From: Paenibacillus dendritiformis
Lineage (GTDB): Bacteria; Bacillota; Bacilli; Paenibacillales; Paenibacillaceae
NCBI RefSeq assembly: GCF_015845845.1
Contig: NZ_LDIG01000260.1
Location: forward strand, 1 to 33,031
Direction of reading: 5' to 3'
DNA: 33,031 nt
Part shown: piece after piece, positions 16,615 through 26,603 of the stretch
Layout: every line of letters begins with the position of its first letter
Numbering within the stretch: position 1 is the first letter of the stretch
Program-made: the position numbers and the translations under genes
The notes under the pieces: model-generated
Told to the model about the DNA's origin: nothing
The model's database searches: none
The model's input: the letters and a program-made list of their open reading frames with translations, nothing else

Positions 16615-16695
16615 GTCCGGAAGGCTTATGAGCGCAGACGGTTGAGCGAGGAGCACGGCGTCCCCGTCCAACATCGTCTGTCAACGGCTACTGCT

Positions 16696-18129
<1,434 letters not shown>

Positions 18130-18481
18130 TATCCACACTCCCTGAAAGTGCTGCGTTATTGGCGGGTTCCTATGCAGCCTGTCCCAACAGGCGTCCGGAC
18201 AAGGCAATGGCCCTATTCCTCCCACCCCCGCCGGACAGCGCACCATCCCCCGGAACGTCAAAATCGTCCCCCGTCGGCAGTTCGCCGCAATGAGAGGGTT
18301 TTCCATTTTTTCGTCCCTCTCTATTAATAACATAAACCCGCCTACTTGTGAAACCCTTTCCATCGCCGGACGCGAAATCGTCGCCAGCCGTCCATAAACA
18401 GGCAAAAACCCTGCCCCGCAGCGGCTTCGAGCCGTTCAGGACAGGGTTGTCTTTTGACAGAGACCGTGAAAAAATGAAATT
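18130..18481. other. Intergenic leader of malic enzyme and end of the gal operon
   Basis: The part near 18130-18310 is a G-rich minus-strand leader of the malic enzyme gene that stays open in frame with it and contains a CCTGT/ACAGG hairpin. I recognise no riboswitch class in it. The part nearer 18404-18448 holds the gal operon terminator. No separate gene is supported. Confidence 0.4.
18404..18448 (-). terminator. Terminator of the galactose operon
   Basis: A minus-strand stem AACCCTG / CAGGGTT with an inner CGGCT/AGCCG hairpin is followed by TTTTTG. It starts 34 nt after the stop of the last gene of the operon. Confidence 0.85.
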
Positions 18482-19393
18482 TTAAGATTTCAATTCTATC
18501 TTTTTCGTTTTGAGATATTGTTCGATATCCGTGCAAGGAGCAAGCCTCCATCTCTCCTTGTGAACGGCCTGTCCGCCGGGCGCCAACGCCGCGAGCGGGC
18601 CCAACGTCTCCAGCTCCAAAATTTTATCGTTCGTATACAGCTCGAAGGAGCATCCGAAGTCGGGATAGACGGCTTCTTGCTGCGGTTCATAGCTTTTTTC
18701 GAACACGGTGCCGTTCACGGCATAGGCCGCCCAGCCTTCCTCATTGTGCGTCCCGAATTTGAACGCCTGCTCGATATCGGCGCATTGGCGGACCTGAATG
18801 ACATCATCGCCCCAATCGACACGCTCGTCATTCATCTTCGTGTACGGCCACAGCGCGAAGATCCGGTTCGGGAGAAATCCGGTCTCCCGCTTCGCCTGCG
18901 GCACGATGGCGGTTCCGCCCGGAACCATGACGGACAGGGCCCACGGCGCCAGTTCAATCGGCCATGGCCCATGATTGGTTATCCGGTGGACGACCTCAAT
19001 CCGATCGCCCCGGAATTCGAGCTCGATCTCCTTGGCCGTCTGCGTCCATGGCTCCACGGGAGCGAGCAGCTTCACGCCGCGCTCGGCAAGGACATATTGA
19101 ATCGGCTTGTCATCCGGCCCATACGTGCGCGGGTACACCTCCGGGCTTGCCCACAGCCGATGCCCGCCGCGCAGCTTCCAGCCTTCCCCGCCCAGCGCCG
19201 CGAATTCCTCGCCCTGGTGCAGGACCGCTCCTTCCGTATCCTCGAAAAAGACGTTTTCGCCGCCCTTAAGGCTCAGATGCATAATTCGGATGCCGAAGCC
19301 GAGCGGAACGATAACGGTATACATGCCGTTCTCCAGCATCAAGCTCTCTCCCCACCGCTCATGGGAAATGACGTCGATCTGCACTTGTGTCAT
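18482..19393 (-). CDS. Aldose-1-epimerase-like (galactose mutarotase-fold) protein
   Basis: This 303-residue cytosolic protein looks like the large beta-sandwich family of galactose mutarotases and related sugar-binding proteins: 'GGEGWKLRGGHRLWASPEVYPRTYGPDDKPI', then 'VVHRITNHGPWPIELAPWALSVM'. It does not carry the classic GalM sequence, so catalysis is not certain. The start at 19393 (MTQVQIDVISHERWGES) follows AGGAGG by 7 nt; the frame extends to 19441 without a site. It is the last gene of galKET, 116 bp after galT, which supports a role in anomer conversion for the Leloir pathway. The gap holds an ACGGAG/CTCCGT hairpin and may contain a weak promoter. Confidence 0.7.
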   Translation of the reverse strand: MTQVQIDVISHERWGESLMLENGMYTVIVPLGFGIRIMHLSLKGGENVFFEDTEGAVLHQGEEFAALGGEGWKLRGGHRLWASPEVYPRTYGPDDKPIQYVLAERGVKLLAPVEPWTQTAKEIELEFRGDRIEVVHRITNHGPWPIELAPWALSVMVPGGTAIVPQAKRETGFLPNRIFALWPYTKMNDERVDWGDDVIQVRQCADIEQAFKFGTHNEEGWAAYAVNGTVFEKSYEPQQEAVYPDFGCSFELYTNDKILELETLGPLAALAPGGQAVHKERWRLAPCTDIEQYLKTKKIELKS

Positions 19394-19509
19394 CGATGGA
19401 CCTCCTGTCCTGTTACATATCTCTCGACAATAAATTGGCACCTATCCGCATATCTTCCGGCACGCACGGAGGCGCACGCTCCGTTCCAACCCGCAGCCGC
19501 AGAGCCGGT

Positions 19510-21243
19510 TCAGCCCTGCGCCTTGAACCCGGCCTGCGCCAGGAAGCGGGCGCAAGCTTCGCGCCCCGCGCGATCCCGCTTGAAGACCCCGGCATGGCCG
19601 AGAATTTCGACGAACTTGCAGCCGATATCATGGCGGATGACCCGGTTCGCCTCCGCTTCGTCCAGCCGGGTTCCATACCGCTCGACCAGTTCGTCAATCC
19701 AGGCGGCATGCGGCTTGAGCGGATCCTGATCCGTCAAGCTTGCGCGTACCGCTCCCCAATCTTCCTGCCCGGCCAGCAGCCTGGCAATCGCTCCGGTCTC
19801 CGCCAGCAGACGTCCGGGAAGAATAGCCAATCCCATGACTTCAATGAGGCCGATATTTTCTTTTTTGATATGGTGAAGATGGCGATGCGGATGAAAAATG
19901 CCTTCCGGATGCGTCTCATCCGTCCGGTTATTGCGCAGCACGAGATCCATCTCATACCGTTCCCCCCGGCGGCGGACGATGGGCGTAACCGTATTATGCC
20001 GCGTCTGCCCGCCGGGACCTTCCGTGCTGGCGAGGATCCCGGCTTGCTCATCGCTGTAACCTTGCCAGAACCGATATAGATCGTCAGCCGCATTCAGCAG
20101 CGCTTCCCGCCCGTCAGCCGTCAGGCGGAGAACGGACATCGGCCAGTCGACCACCCCGACGCGAACGCCCGGATGCGCCGCATGAACATGCGCTTGCCCT
20201 GTCGGCGCCTTCTCGATCGGGAACGTATGCCGCCCCGCCTGGAAATGATCATGGCTCAGAATCGATCCGCCCACGATCGGAAGGTCGGCGTTCGAGCCGA
20301 TGAAATAATGCGGGAACTGCTCGGTGAACGCCAACAGCCGCGCGAACGTGTCCCGGGTCAGCTTCATCGGCACATGCTCTCTCCGAAATACGATGCTGTG
20401 CTCATTGTAATAAACATAAGGAGAGTATTGGAAAAACCACGCTTCTTCGTTCAATTCCAGCGGAATAATCCGTAAATTTTGGCGCGCCGGATGATTGACC
20501 CGGCCCGCATAGCCGACATTGTCCGCGCACAGCAGACATTGCGGATAATCGGCCGCCGCGGCCTGGCCGGCCTGGGCGATCTCCTGGGGGGTCTTCTCCG
20601 GCTTGGACAGATTGATCGTCATCTCCATCTCGCCGAATTCGCTCGGATGCAGCCAATATTCATTTTTCCGAATCCGATCCATCCGTATATAATTGCTGTC
20701 CTTGTTCAAGGCATAGAAGTCGTCCGTCGCGGCGGCAATCCCCTGCTCCGCCCACAGCGTCCGGAAGCGGGCCTCCGTCTCCGACGGGCGCGGCATAAGC
20801 AGCCCCATCACCTTGGCGTCCAGCAGATCCCGCCAGGTCGTCGTATTGTCCGGCAGCAGCCCGTTCGCGGCGGCCCCATCAAGCAGAGCCTCCAGCAGCT
20901 CCTGCGGCTCATCCGGAACATCGCTCCACTCCGGGGCCAGATATCCCTCACATGGCTCATCTAACCGGAAAAGCTCCAGCAACTGATTGCGCGCATACGG
21001 CATGTCCAGCGTTCCGATCATATTCCGGTTCCGCGCGTAGCGAACCAGCTTCTCGATCAGCTCCGCCATACGCGCCGCATCCGGCCGTGCCGAAGCTGTC
21101 GGCCGTGCCGCCAAGTTTGCTTCATCCCGCTGCCCGGAAGCCTCTATCCGCCGCGGCCCGCGCACTCCATCCGGCCGTGCCGCCGCGCGCGCTTCATCCG
21201 GCTGCCCTGATGCTTGCGTTCCCGCTCGTTTCTCGTTCGCCAT
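19510..21243 (-). CDS. galT: Galactose-1-phosphate uridylyltransferase, class II
   Basis: The enzyme exchanges UMP between UDP-glucose and galactose-1-phosphate in the Leloir pathway. The body matches the Firmicute class II family: 'LIEKLVRYARNRNMIG' at the usual N-terminus, the active-site region 'GGSILSHDHFQAG', and 'NTVTPIVRRRGERYEMDLVLRNN'. At 577 residues it is longer than usual because of an N-terminal extension of about 58 residues rich in Ala, Arg and Pro. That extension contains two imperfect copies of 'ASGQPDEARAAARPDG'. The ATG at 21243 has a strong GGGGGAGGA site, while the internal ATG at about 21070 that would give a normal N-terminus has none. It begins 14 nt after galE. Confidence 0.92.
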   Translation of the reverse strand: MANEKRAGTQASGQPDEARAAARPDGVRGPRRIEASGQRDEANLAARPTASARPDAARMAELIEKLVRYARNRNMIGTLDMPYARNQLLELFRLDEPCEGYLAPEWSDVPDEPQELLEALLDGAAANGLLPDNTTTWRDLLDAKVMGLLMPRPSETEARFRTLWAEQGIAAATDDFYALNKDSNYIRMDRIRKNEYWLHPSEFGEMEMTINLSKPEKTPQEIAQAGQAAAADYPQCLLCADNVGYAGRVNHPARQNLRIIPLELNEEAWFFQYSPYVYYNEHSIVFRREHVPMKLTRDTFARLLAFTEQFPHYFIGSNADLPIVGGSILSHDHFQAGRHTFPIEKAPTGQAHVHAAHPGVRVGVVDWPMSVLRLTADGREALLNAADDLYRFWQGYSDEQAGILASTEGPGGQTRHNTVTPIVRRRGERYEMDLVLRNNRTDETHPEGIFHPHRHLHHIKKENIGLIEVMGLAILPGRLLAETGAIARLLAGQEDWGAVRASLTDQDPLKPHAAWIDELVERYGTRLDEAEANRVIRHDIGCKFVEILGHAGVFKRDRAGREACARFLAQAGFKAQG

Positions 21244-21257
21244 GATGGTCCTCCCCC

Positions 21258-22244
21258 TTATTTGGCGTATCCGTCCGGATGGGCTTGATGCCAGCGCCAG
21301 GCGCTCTCGATAATCTTCTCCATATTGTCCCGCTTCGGCTGCCAGCCGAGCACGGCCTTCGCCTTGTCGGCGGAAGCGATCAAGACGGCCGGATCGCCTG
21401 CCCGGCGTTCGCGCATCGCCGTCGGAATCGTCAGGCCAGTCACCCGCTCCGCGGTCCGGATGACCTCGAGAACCGAGAAGCCGTTGCCGCTGCCCAGATT
21501 AAAAATCTCGCTCGCCCCGTCCTTGCGCAAATAGTCGACAGCAAGCAAATGCGCGTCCGCCAAGTCGCTGACGTGAATATAGTCGCGAATACATGTGCCG
21601 TCCTGCGTCGGATAGTCGCTGCCGAAGACCGCGATCTCGCTGCGCTTGCCCAAGGCCGTCTCCAGCACAATCGGCACGAGATGCGTCTCCGGCTGGTGGT
21701 CTTCCCCAATGCGGCCGCTCTCGTGCGCGCCGGCGGCATTGAAGTAGCGCAGCGAGACGTAGCGGATGCCATGCACCTGGTCGAACCAGCGCATCATTCG
21801 CTCCATCGTCAGCTTCGTCTCTCCGTACACATTGGTCGGATTCGTAGCGAAGGTCTCCTCGATTGGCGTCCGTTCCGGCTCGCCATACGTGGCGGCCGTG
21901 GAGGAAAAGACAATCCGCTTCACGCCGAACCGCTGCATGACCTCCAGCAGCACCTGCGTGCCGTGCACATTGTTGTCAAAATATTTGGCCGGATGGCTCA
22001 TGCTCTCTCCGACGAGCGAGTATGCGGCGAAATGAATGACGGCATCGAACTTATGCTGCCCGAACACGCCCTCCAGGAATGCCTTGTCGCGGATATCCCC
22101 GACATGGAGCGTGCCGCCGAGAAGCGCGTCCGCATGCCCCGTCTCCAACGAATCGACGACGACCACCTCTTCGCCGCGATCCAGCAATTCCGCCACCGTA
22201 TGGGAGCCGATATAGCCGGCCCCGCCTGTAACCAGTACTGCCAT
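21258..22244 (-). CDS. galE: UDP-glucose 4-epimerase
   Basis: This enzyme interconverts UDP-galactose and UDP-glucose with bound NAD. The 328-residue protein starts 'MAVLVTGGAGYIGSHTVAELLDRGEEVVVVD' (Rossmann GxxGxxG) and has the catalytic Ser and Tyr-x3-Lys in 'FSSTAATYGEPERTPIEE' and 'NVYGETKL', plus 'YFNAAGAHESGRIGED'. Length and motifs are standard. It lies 3 nt after galK with GGAGGGGG upstream, and is followed by galT. Confidence 0.96.
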   Translation of the reverse strand: MAVLVTGGAGYIGSHTVAELLDRGEEVVVVDSLETGHADALLGGTLHVGDIRDKAFLEGVFGQHKFDAVIHFAAYSLVGESMSHPAKYFDNNVHGTQVLLEVMQRFGVKRIVFSSTAATYGEPERTPIEETFATNPTNVYGETKLTMERMMRWFDQVHGIRYVSLRYFNAAGAHESGRIGEDHQPETHLVPIVLETALGKRSEIAVFGSDYPTQDGTCIRDYIHVSDLADAHLLAVDYLRKDGASEIFNLGSGNGFSVLEVIRTAERVTGLTIPTAMRERRAGDPAVLIASADKAKAVLGWQPKRDNMEKIIESAWRWHQAHPDGYAK

Positions 22245-22247
22245 TGC

Positions 22248-23447
22248 TTATTCCCCCTCCGCTGCAAGCTCGTTGCCGCAGTCTTTTTCCTTCACGCCGT
22301 CGCCGACGCTGCATACATAGAATTCCGCCGTCAAGCCCGTGCGCCGCTGATACGCCTCCCCGACCTGCTCGATGAAGCGAGAGACGTCGCTCTCCTTCAC
22401 GAGCGAGACGGTGCAGCCGCCGAATCCGGCCCCCGTCATCCGCGCGCCGGCCGTGCCTTCGATGCGAAGCGCCTCCTCGACCATCACATCCAGCTCCTCG
22501 CAGCTCACCTCGTACAGATCGCGCAATGATTCATGCGACGCGATCATAAGCCGGCCGAACCGCTCCAGATCATGCCGCTGCAGCGCCTCCACCGACTGCA
22601 GCACCCGCTCGTTCTCCGCGATGACATGCGCGGCCCGCTTGCGCACCGTCTCATCCCGAATGAGATGCTTGTTCGCTTCATAATGCGCGGCGTCCAGTTG
22701 AGCGAGCAGCTCCAGATCAGGGAACGCCTGCCTCAGCTCCCGCACGGCCTCGTCGCATTGAGCCCGGCGTTCGTTATATTTGGAATCGACCAGCCCCCGC
22801 CGCTTGTTCGTATTGCCGATCACAAGCTTGTAGCCTTCCGTCCGGAACGGAACATGCTTGAATTCAAGCGTGTCGCACATAAGCAGAATGGCGTGATCCC
22901 GCTTGCCGTTCGCGACGGCGAACTGGTCCATAATGCCGCAGTTGACGCCGACGAACCGGTTCTCTGCCCGCTGGGACAGCTTCGCGATATCCGTCCGATC
23001 GATCGGATGGCCTTCCAGCGTCAGCAGCGCATAGGCCGCGGCGACCTCCAACGATGCCGAGGAGGACAACCCCGCTCCGTTCGGAATGTCGCCATGGACC
23101 AAAATATCGTAGCCCCGGCTCAACGCCCGTCCCGACTTCGCCAGCTCCACGATCACCCCGACGGGATAATCGGTCCATTCCCCGGTCTTGGCATCTGCCG
23201 TCTCGTCGGCCGCCACCGTCAACTGATAAGGAAAATTCGTCGAAGACAGCCGGAGCATGCGATCGGATCGCGGACGAATCAATAGCGTCGTGCCGAACTC
23301 CAGCGCTGCCGGAAGCACATACCCTCCGTTATAATCAATATGCTCGCCGATTAAGTTCACGCGGCCTGGAGCATGGAAAAAACGGACCTCTTCTTGACCG
23401 AACCCATATTGTTCCTCAAAACGATCCGCCAACTGCCGAGCATCCAT
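22248..23447 (-). CDS. galK: Galactokinase
   Basis: This kinase phosphorylates galactose at C1 and opens the Leloir pathway. The 399-residue protein has all three GHMP-kinase motifs: 'PGRVNLIGEHIDYNGGYVLP', 'GDIPNGAGLSSSASLEVA' and 'GARMTGAGFGGCTVSL'. The ATG at 23447 follows GGAGGGGG by about 8 nt; a TTG at 23465 in frame would add six residues that overlap this site. It is the first gene of the galKET operon, divergent from an AraC-family regulator. Confidence 0.96.
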   Translation of the reverse strand: MDARQLADRFEEQYGFGQEEVRFFHAPGRVNLIGEHIDYNGGYVLPAALEFGTTLLIRPRSDRMLRLSSTNFPYQLTVAADETADAKTGEWTDYPVGVIVELAKSGRALSRGYDILVHGDIPNGAGLSSSASLEVAAAYALLTLEGHPIDRTDIAKLSQRAENRFVGVNCGIMDQFAVANGKRDHAILLMCDTLEFKHVPFRTEGYKLVIGNTNKRRGLVDSKYNERRAQCDEAVRELRQAFPDLELLAQLDAAHYEANKHLIRDETVRKRAAHVIAENERVLQSVEALQRHDLERFGRLMIASHESLRDLYEVSCEELDVMVEEALRIEGTAGARMTGAGFGGCTVSLVKESDVSRFIEQVGEAYQRRTGLTAEFYVCSVGDGVKEKDCGNELAAEGE

Positions 23448-23688
23448 GACGATGACCCCCTCCAATTATTTGCAATTTATTTTCGATTGCCTTGCTTTTC
23501 GCATGTATGCCGTTCTGCTACAAGCATACTCAATCCGAGGCGGCCATGTAATATAATGATGTGCGCATGATATGGATAAATATGACCTTCATTACAATCT
23601 ATGATATAATGCTTGTAATACGTGTTTCAAAAAGAACGGTTTTCACCGCCGAAAAGGTTAGCGTGAACGACAAGAAGGAGGACATGTC
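23448..23688. promoter_or_regulatory. Divergent gal operon / AraC regulator promoter region
   Basis: For the regulator (+) there is ATGACC (23582-23587), a 17-bp gap and TATAAT (23605-23610). For galK (minus) there is TTGAAA (complement of 23625-23630), 18 bp and TATCAT (complement of 23601-23606). The two -10 boxes thus overlap on opposite strands. An inverted repeat GTATGC (23505-23510) / GCATAC (23524-23529) lies between galK and these promoters and may be an operator. Promoter calls are by eye. Confidence 0.5.
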
Positions 23689-24618
23689 ATGACAGACCAT
23701 GCTGACCCGGGACAGCCGGGCCAACCGGCCTCGGCCCCGCCAGAGACCTACGCCGTTGCCTCCAATCCGATGCTGGCCGGCTGCCGGGGCCTTCATGTCT
23801 TGTTTTCCGGCGAGAGCCAGACGCGGCCGTCTCATAAGCTCGGCCCGAAGCTGGTCGATTACTATTTGCTTCATCACGTGATGGGCGGATACGGAACGTT
23901 CACGAGCGAGGGCGTCACCTGCGAGCTGGGACCGGGCGACGCCTTCCTCATCACGCCGAACCGCCTCGTCAGCTATGCTTCCGCTACAGACAAGCCCTGG
24001 CACTACCGCTGGATTGCGTTCCAGGGAGAAGGGGCGGCCGATCTGGTGAGCGCCGCCGGCTTCGCCTCCGGGAGCCCGGTTGTTCATGCCGGGCCTGACT
24101 CAGAGGCGCCGGAATGGATGGAGCGCATCCGCGCCGCGTTCCAGCAGCGGCGGTCCTCCGCCCATCTGACGGCCCTCGGCTGCCTGCATCTCATCCTGTC
24201 CGATTATGCGGAACGCCAGGCCGAACCGGAAGCCGGGCAGCGGCTGAAGCCCGAGTCCGAGATCGAGCACACCGTCCGGCAGATGATTCACATGATGTCC
24301 ACCCAATACGCCTATCCGCTGTCCATCGAGCAGATCGCGGACAGCCTCGGCTACAGCCGGGCGTATCTGTCCCGCATCTTCAAGCGCGTGACCGAGATGA
24401 CGCCGGTCACCTACCTGCTGAAGCTGCGGATTGACAAAGGGCGCCAGCTCCTGCGCGAGCGCTCGGATCTGACCATCGAACAGATCGCCGCCTCCGTCGG
24501 CATCCCGGATGCGCTTTATTTTTCCCGGCAGTTCCGCCGCTTCTATGACCAATCGCCAACGGCGTACCGGTCCAAGTTCTCTCCGCCGGGAGGCTCCGGC
24601 AGCGGCTCGCGGGGATAG
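23689..24618 (+). CDS. AraC-family transcriptional regulator, likely of the gal operon
   Basis: This 309-residue protein has an N-terminal cupin-like sensing domain (about 30-170; 'GYGTFTSEGVTCELGPGDAFLITPNRLVSY') and a C-terminal double helix-turn-helix (about 205-300; 'LSIEQIADSLGYSRAYLSRIFKRVTEMTP' and 'LTIEQIAASVGIPDALYFSRQFRRFYDQSP'). Such regulators usually activate nearby sugar genes when a sugar binds. It is divergent from galK. AAGGAGG lies 7 nt before the ATG. The Gly/Ser-rich tail is not conserved in the family. Galactose as inducer is inferred from the neighbours. Confidence 0.9.
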   Translation: MTDHADPGQPGQPASAPPETYAVASNPMLAGCRGLHVLFSGESQTRPSHKLGPKLVDYYLLHHVMGGYGTFTSEGVTCELGPGDAFLITPNRLVSYASATDKPWHYRWIAFQGEGAADLVSAAGFASGSPVVHAGPDSEAPEWMERIRAAFQQRRSSAHLTALGCLHLILSDYAERQAEPEAGQRLKPESEIEHTVRQMIHMMSTQYAYPLSIEQIADSLGYSRAYLSRIFKRVTEMTPVTYLLKLRIDKGRQLLRERSDLTIEQIAASVGIPDALYFSRQFRRFYDQSPTAYRSKFSPPGGSGSGSRG

Positions 24619-24954
24619 GCCCCGTCAATGCTTGCAGAGACAAGCCGTGTAAGCCCGCCGGTTCGCTTGTTCCTGCCACCATGTCTCCAGGCCTGCTTGA
24701 CTTGCCTTTCCCGCGGCCTATCCTCAATCTCCCGCTCCGTCAGGAATCCTTTGGACAGCCTTCGGCCGTCCCTCATTCGCGGTCCCTGACCAGAGGGGAG
24801 AGTGACGCAAAGAGCAGCAGCCCTTTCCCATCTTGCCTGACCGAAGGGGAGAATGCCGTAAAGGGTTGTCTACGCGCACACCCCGCTCGCGCGCAAAAAC
24901 GCCGCAGCCCGCAAAAAACAACGCCCGCGGCTGCGGCTCTCGTTCCACCTTGCA
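24619..24954. other. Convergent intergenic region with a short imperfect direct repeat
   Basis: I see no gene with a ribosome binding site in this stretch. It contains two related segments beginning CCTGACCAGAGGGGAGAG (about 24786) and CCTGACCGAAGGGGAGAA (about 24837), about 50 bp apart, each continuing with a similar tail ending in AAAG. The kinase terminator occupies the end of the region. Confidence 0.45.
24894..24937 (-). terminator. Terminator after the FGGY kinase gene
   Basis: On the minus strand GCCGCAGCC (24937-24929) pairs with GGCTGCGGC (24909-24901), followed by a G and TTTTTG. The loop itself carries a T-run. Confidence 0.75.
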
Positions 24955-26445
24955 TTATTTCTTCAGACCGCGCAAATGCGCCGCCATCGGCACGTACAGC
25001 TCTTCATAGGCCTGGCGGTACCGCTCATGCCGCTCCGCGTCCGGCTCATAGGCCTGTACGCCGCGGCTCTGCAGCGCCTGGCGCACCTCGGCCGCGCTCC
25101 CGAAGTGCCCCCCGCCGAGCGCTGCCGCGCAGGCCGCCCCCAGCATCGTCGCTTCCTCAATCGGCGGCACGAGAAGCGTGCTGTTCGCGATATCCGCCTT
25201 CATCTGCAGCCAGGCGGCCAACTGCGTGCCGCCGCCGACCGCGTTCATTCGCCGTATCGGATGAGCGGATGTACGCTCGGCGCTCTGCCGAATCATTTCG
25301 AGCTGATAGGCTGTCCCTTCCAGCACCGCCCGCAGCAGCTCCGCCTTGCCGTGCGATTTCTCCAGGCCGATGAAGGCGGCCCGCGTCTTCGAATTCGGAT
25401 GCGGCGCGCCGCTGCCCGACAAATACGGGAAGAACATCACCTCGCCCGGCCCGTCGTTGATGCCGGCGGTCAGCTCCTGAATCTGCTCATAGGCAAGCGC
25501 CTCATCGGCCAGCAGGCGGCGAATCCATTCGACCGCCCCGCCGGAGGAGGCGTTGCCGCCCATCCAGAAGCCGCAGCCCGGCACGACGTGATAGCCGTAC
25601 GAGAGGCCGGTCTCGAACTCAGCCTGGCCGAGCGGCTGCATCGCCATCGTGCCGACAAGCGTCTCGGCCGTCCCCATCGAGACATACACATCTCCCGGCT
25701 CGATGGCCCCCACCGCCAGCGCCGCGCAGACATGGTCATGCCCGCCGATGGCGACCTTCGTGCCGCCGCTCAGCCCGAGCCGGTCCGCCAGCTCCGGATG
25801 GACCGTCCCGAGCGTCGCGCCGCTCGGCAGCACGTCGGGGAAGATGGCCGGATCGAGGCCGAAGCCGCGGATCCAAGGCTCATCCCAGCCGTGCTGCCGC
25901 ATATCGTAGGCGAAGGTGCGCGTGGCGAGCGACGGATCGAAGGCCATCGCCCCGGTCAACCGGTAAGCGACATAACCGGAGACGGACAGCCACACCGCGT
26001 CCCGCAGCATCGCCGGATCCCGGTCCTGGAGCCAGAGCAGCTTCGCGAGACCATGCTTGAACGACAGATGCAGCCCGGTCCGCTGGAACAGCTCCAGCGG
26101 GGTGCCCTCCTTCCGGATGCGCTCCGCTTGCGGCGCCGAGCAGGTCTCGAACCATGGCAGCAGCGGGGATTGCACCTCCCCGGTGCGGCGGTGGACGAGC
26201 AGGCCGCTCTCCGCCATGCTCGTGATGCCGATGTAGGACACCGGCTTGTCCGGATGCGCGTCCGTCAGCTGGCGAATCATCGCGGCGATGTCGTTCCACA
26301 TCGCCTCCGGCTGATAGACGACATAGCCTTCCCCGCTGTCCTCCGTCATGGTCGGGCGGCTCGTCTTGGCGACAAGCCGCCCGTTATCTTCGTATAAGCC
26401 GACCTTGCGGTTCGTCGTGCCCAGGTCGATTCCCATCATCCACAT
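24955..26445 (-). CDS. FGGY-family carbohydrate kinase
   Basis: This 496-residue sugar kinase has the family's actin-like ATPase fold: 'GIDLGTTNRKVGLYEDNG' at the N-terminus, 'SMGTAETLVG' and 'FFPYLSGSGAPHPNSKTRAAF' in the middle, and 'MNAVGGGTQLAAWLQMKADI' followed by 'EEATMLGAACAAALG' near the C-terminus. The exact sugar (a pentulose, hexulose or polyol) cannot be read from the sequence. The start is uncertain: ATGs at 26445, 26439 and 26436 are in frame, with only a weak GAGATGA upstream. It is a single gene, convergent with the AraC regulator. Two tandem TTTCGTAA copies lie just upstream. Confidence 0.88.
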   Translation of the reverse strand: MWMMGIDLGTTNRKVGLYEDNGRLVAKTSRPTMTEDSGEGYVVYQPEAMWNDIAAMIRQLTDAHPDKPVSYIGITSMAESGLLVHRRTGEVQSPLLPWFETCSAPQAERIRKEGTPLELFQRTGLHLSFKHGLAKLLWLQDRDPAMLRDAVWLSVSGYVAYRLTGAMAFDPSLATRTFAYDMRQHGWDEPWIRGFGLDPAIFPDVLPSGATLGTVHPELADRLGLSGGTKVAIGGHDHVCAALAVGAIEPGDVYVSMGTAETLVGTMAMQPLGQAEFETGLSYGYHVVPGCGFWMGGNASSGGAVEWIRRLLADEALAYEQIQELTAGINDGPGEVMFFPYLSGSGAPHPNSKTRAAFIGLEKSHGKAELLRAVLEGTAYQLEMIRQSAERTSAHPIRRMNAVGGGTQLAAWLQMKADIANSTLLVPPIEEATMLGAACAAALGGGHFGSAAEVRQALQSRGVQAYEPDAERHERYRQAYEELYVPMAAHLRGLKK

Positions 26446-26459
26446 GATATCATCTCGAC

Positions 26460-26477
26460 TTTCGTAAGATTTCGTAA
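26460..26477. promoter_or_regulatory. Tandem 8-bp repeat upstream of the FGGY kinase
   Basis: TTTCGTAA occurs at 26460-26467 and again at 26470-26477, a 10-bp period, 15 bp before the kinase start. Direct repeats in phase with the helix are a common form of activator or repressor site. The binding protein is unknown. Confidence 0.4.
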
Positions 26478-26603
26478 CTAGCCAAATTTACTTATATCTC
26501 AAGCATTTCTGGATTATTTGAAAGATTAATTTTCGTGTTTCTTCGTCTTCTTCCGTAAAAAACGTGATCTTTTTGTGATTTTTTAACGTAATTTATTCAA
26601 CCC

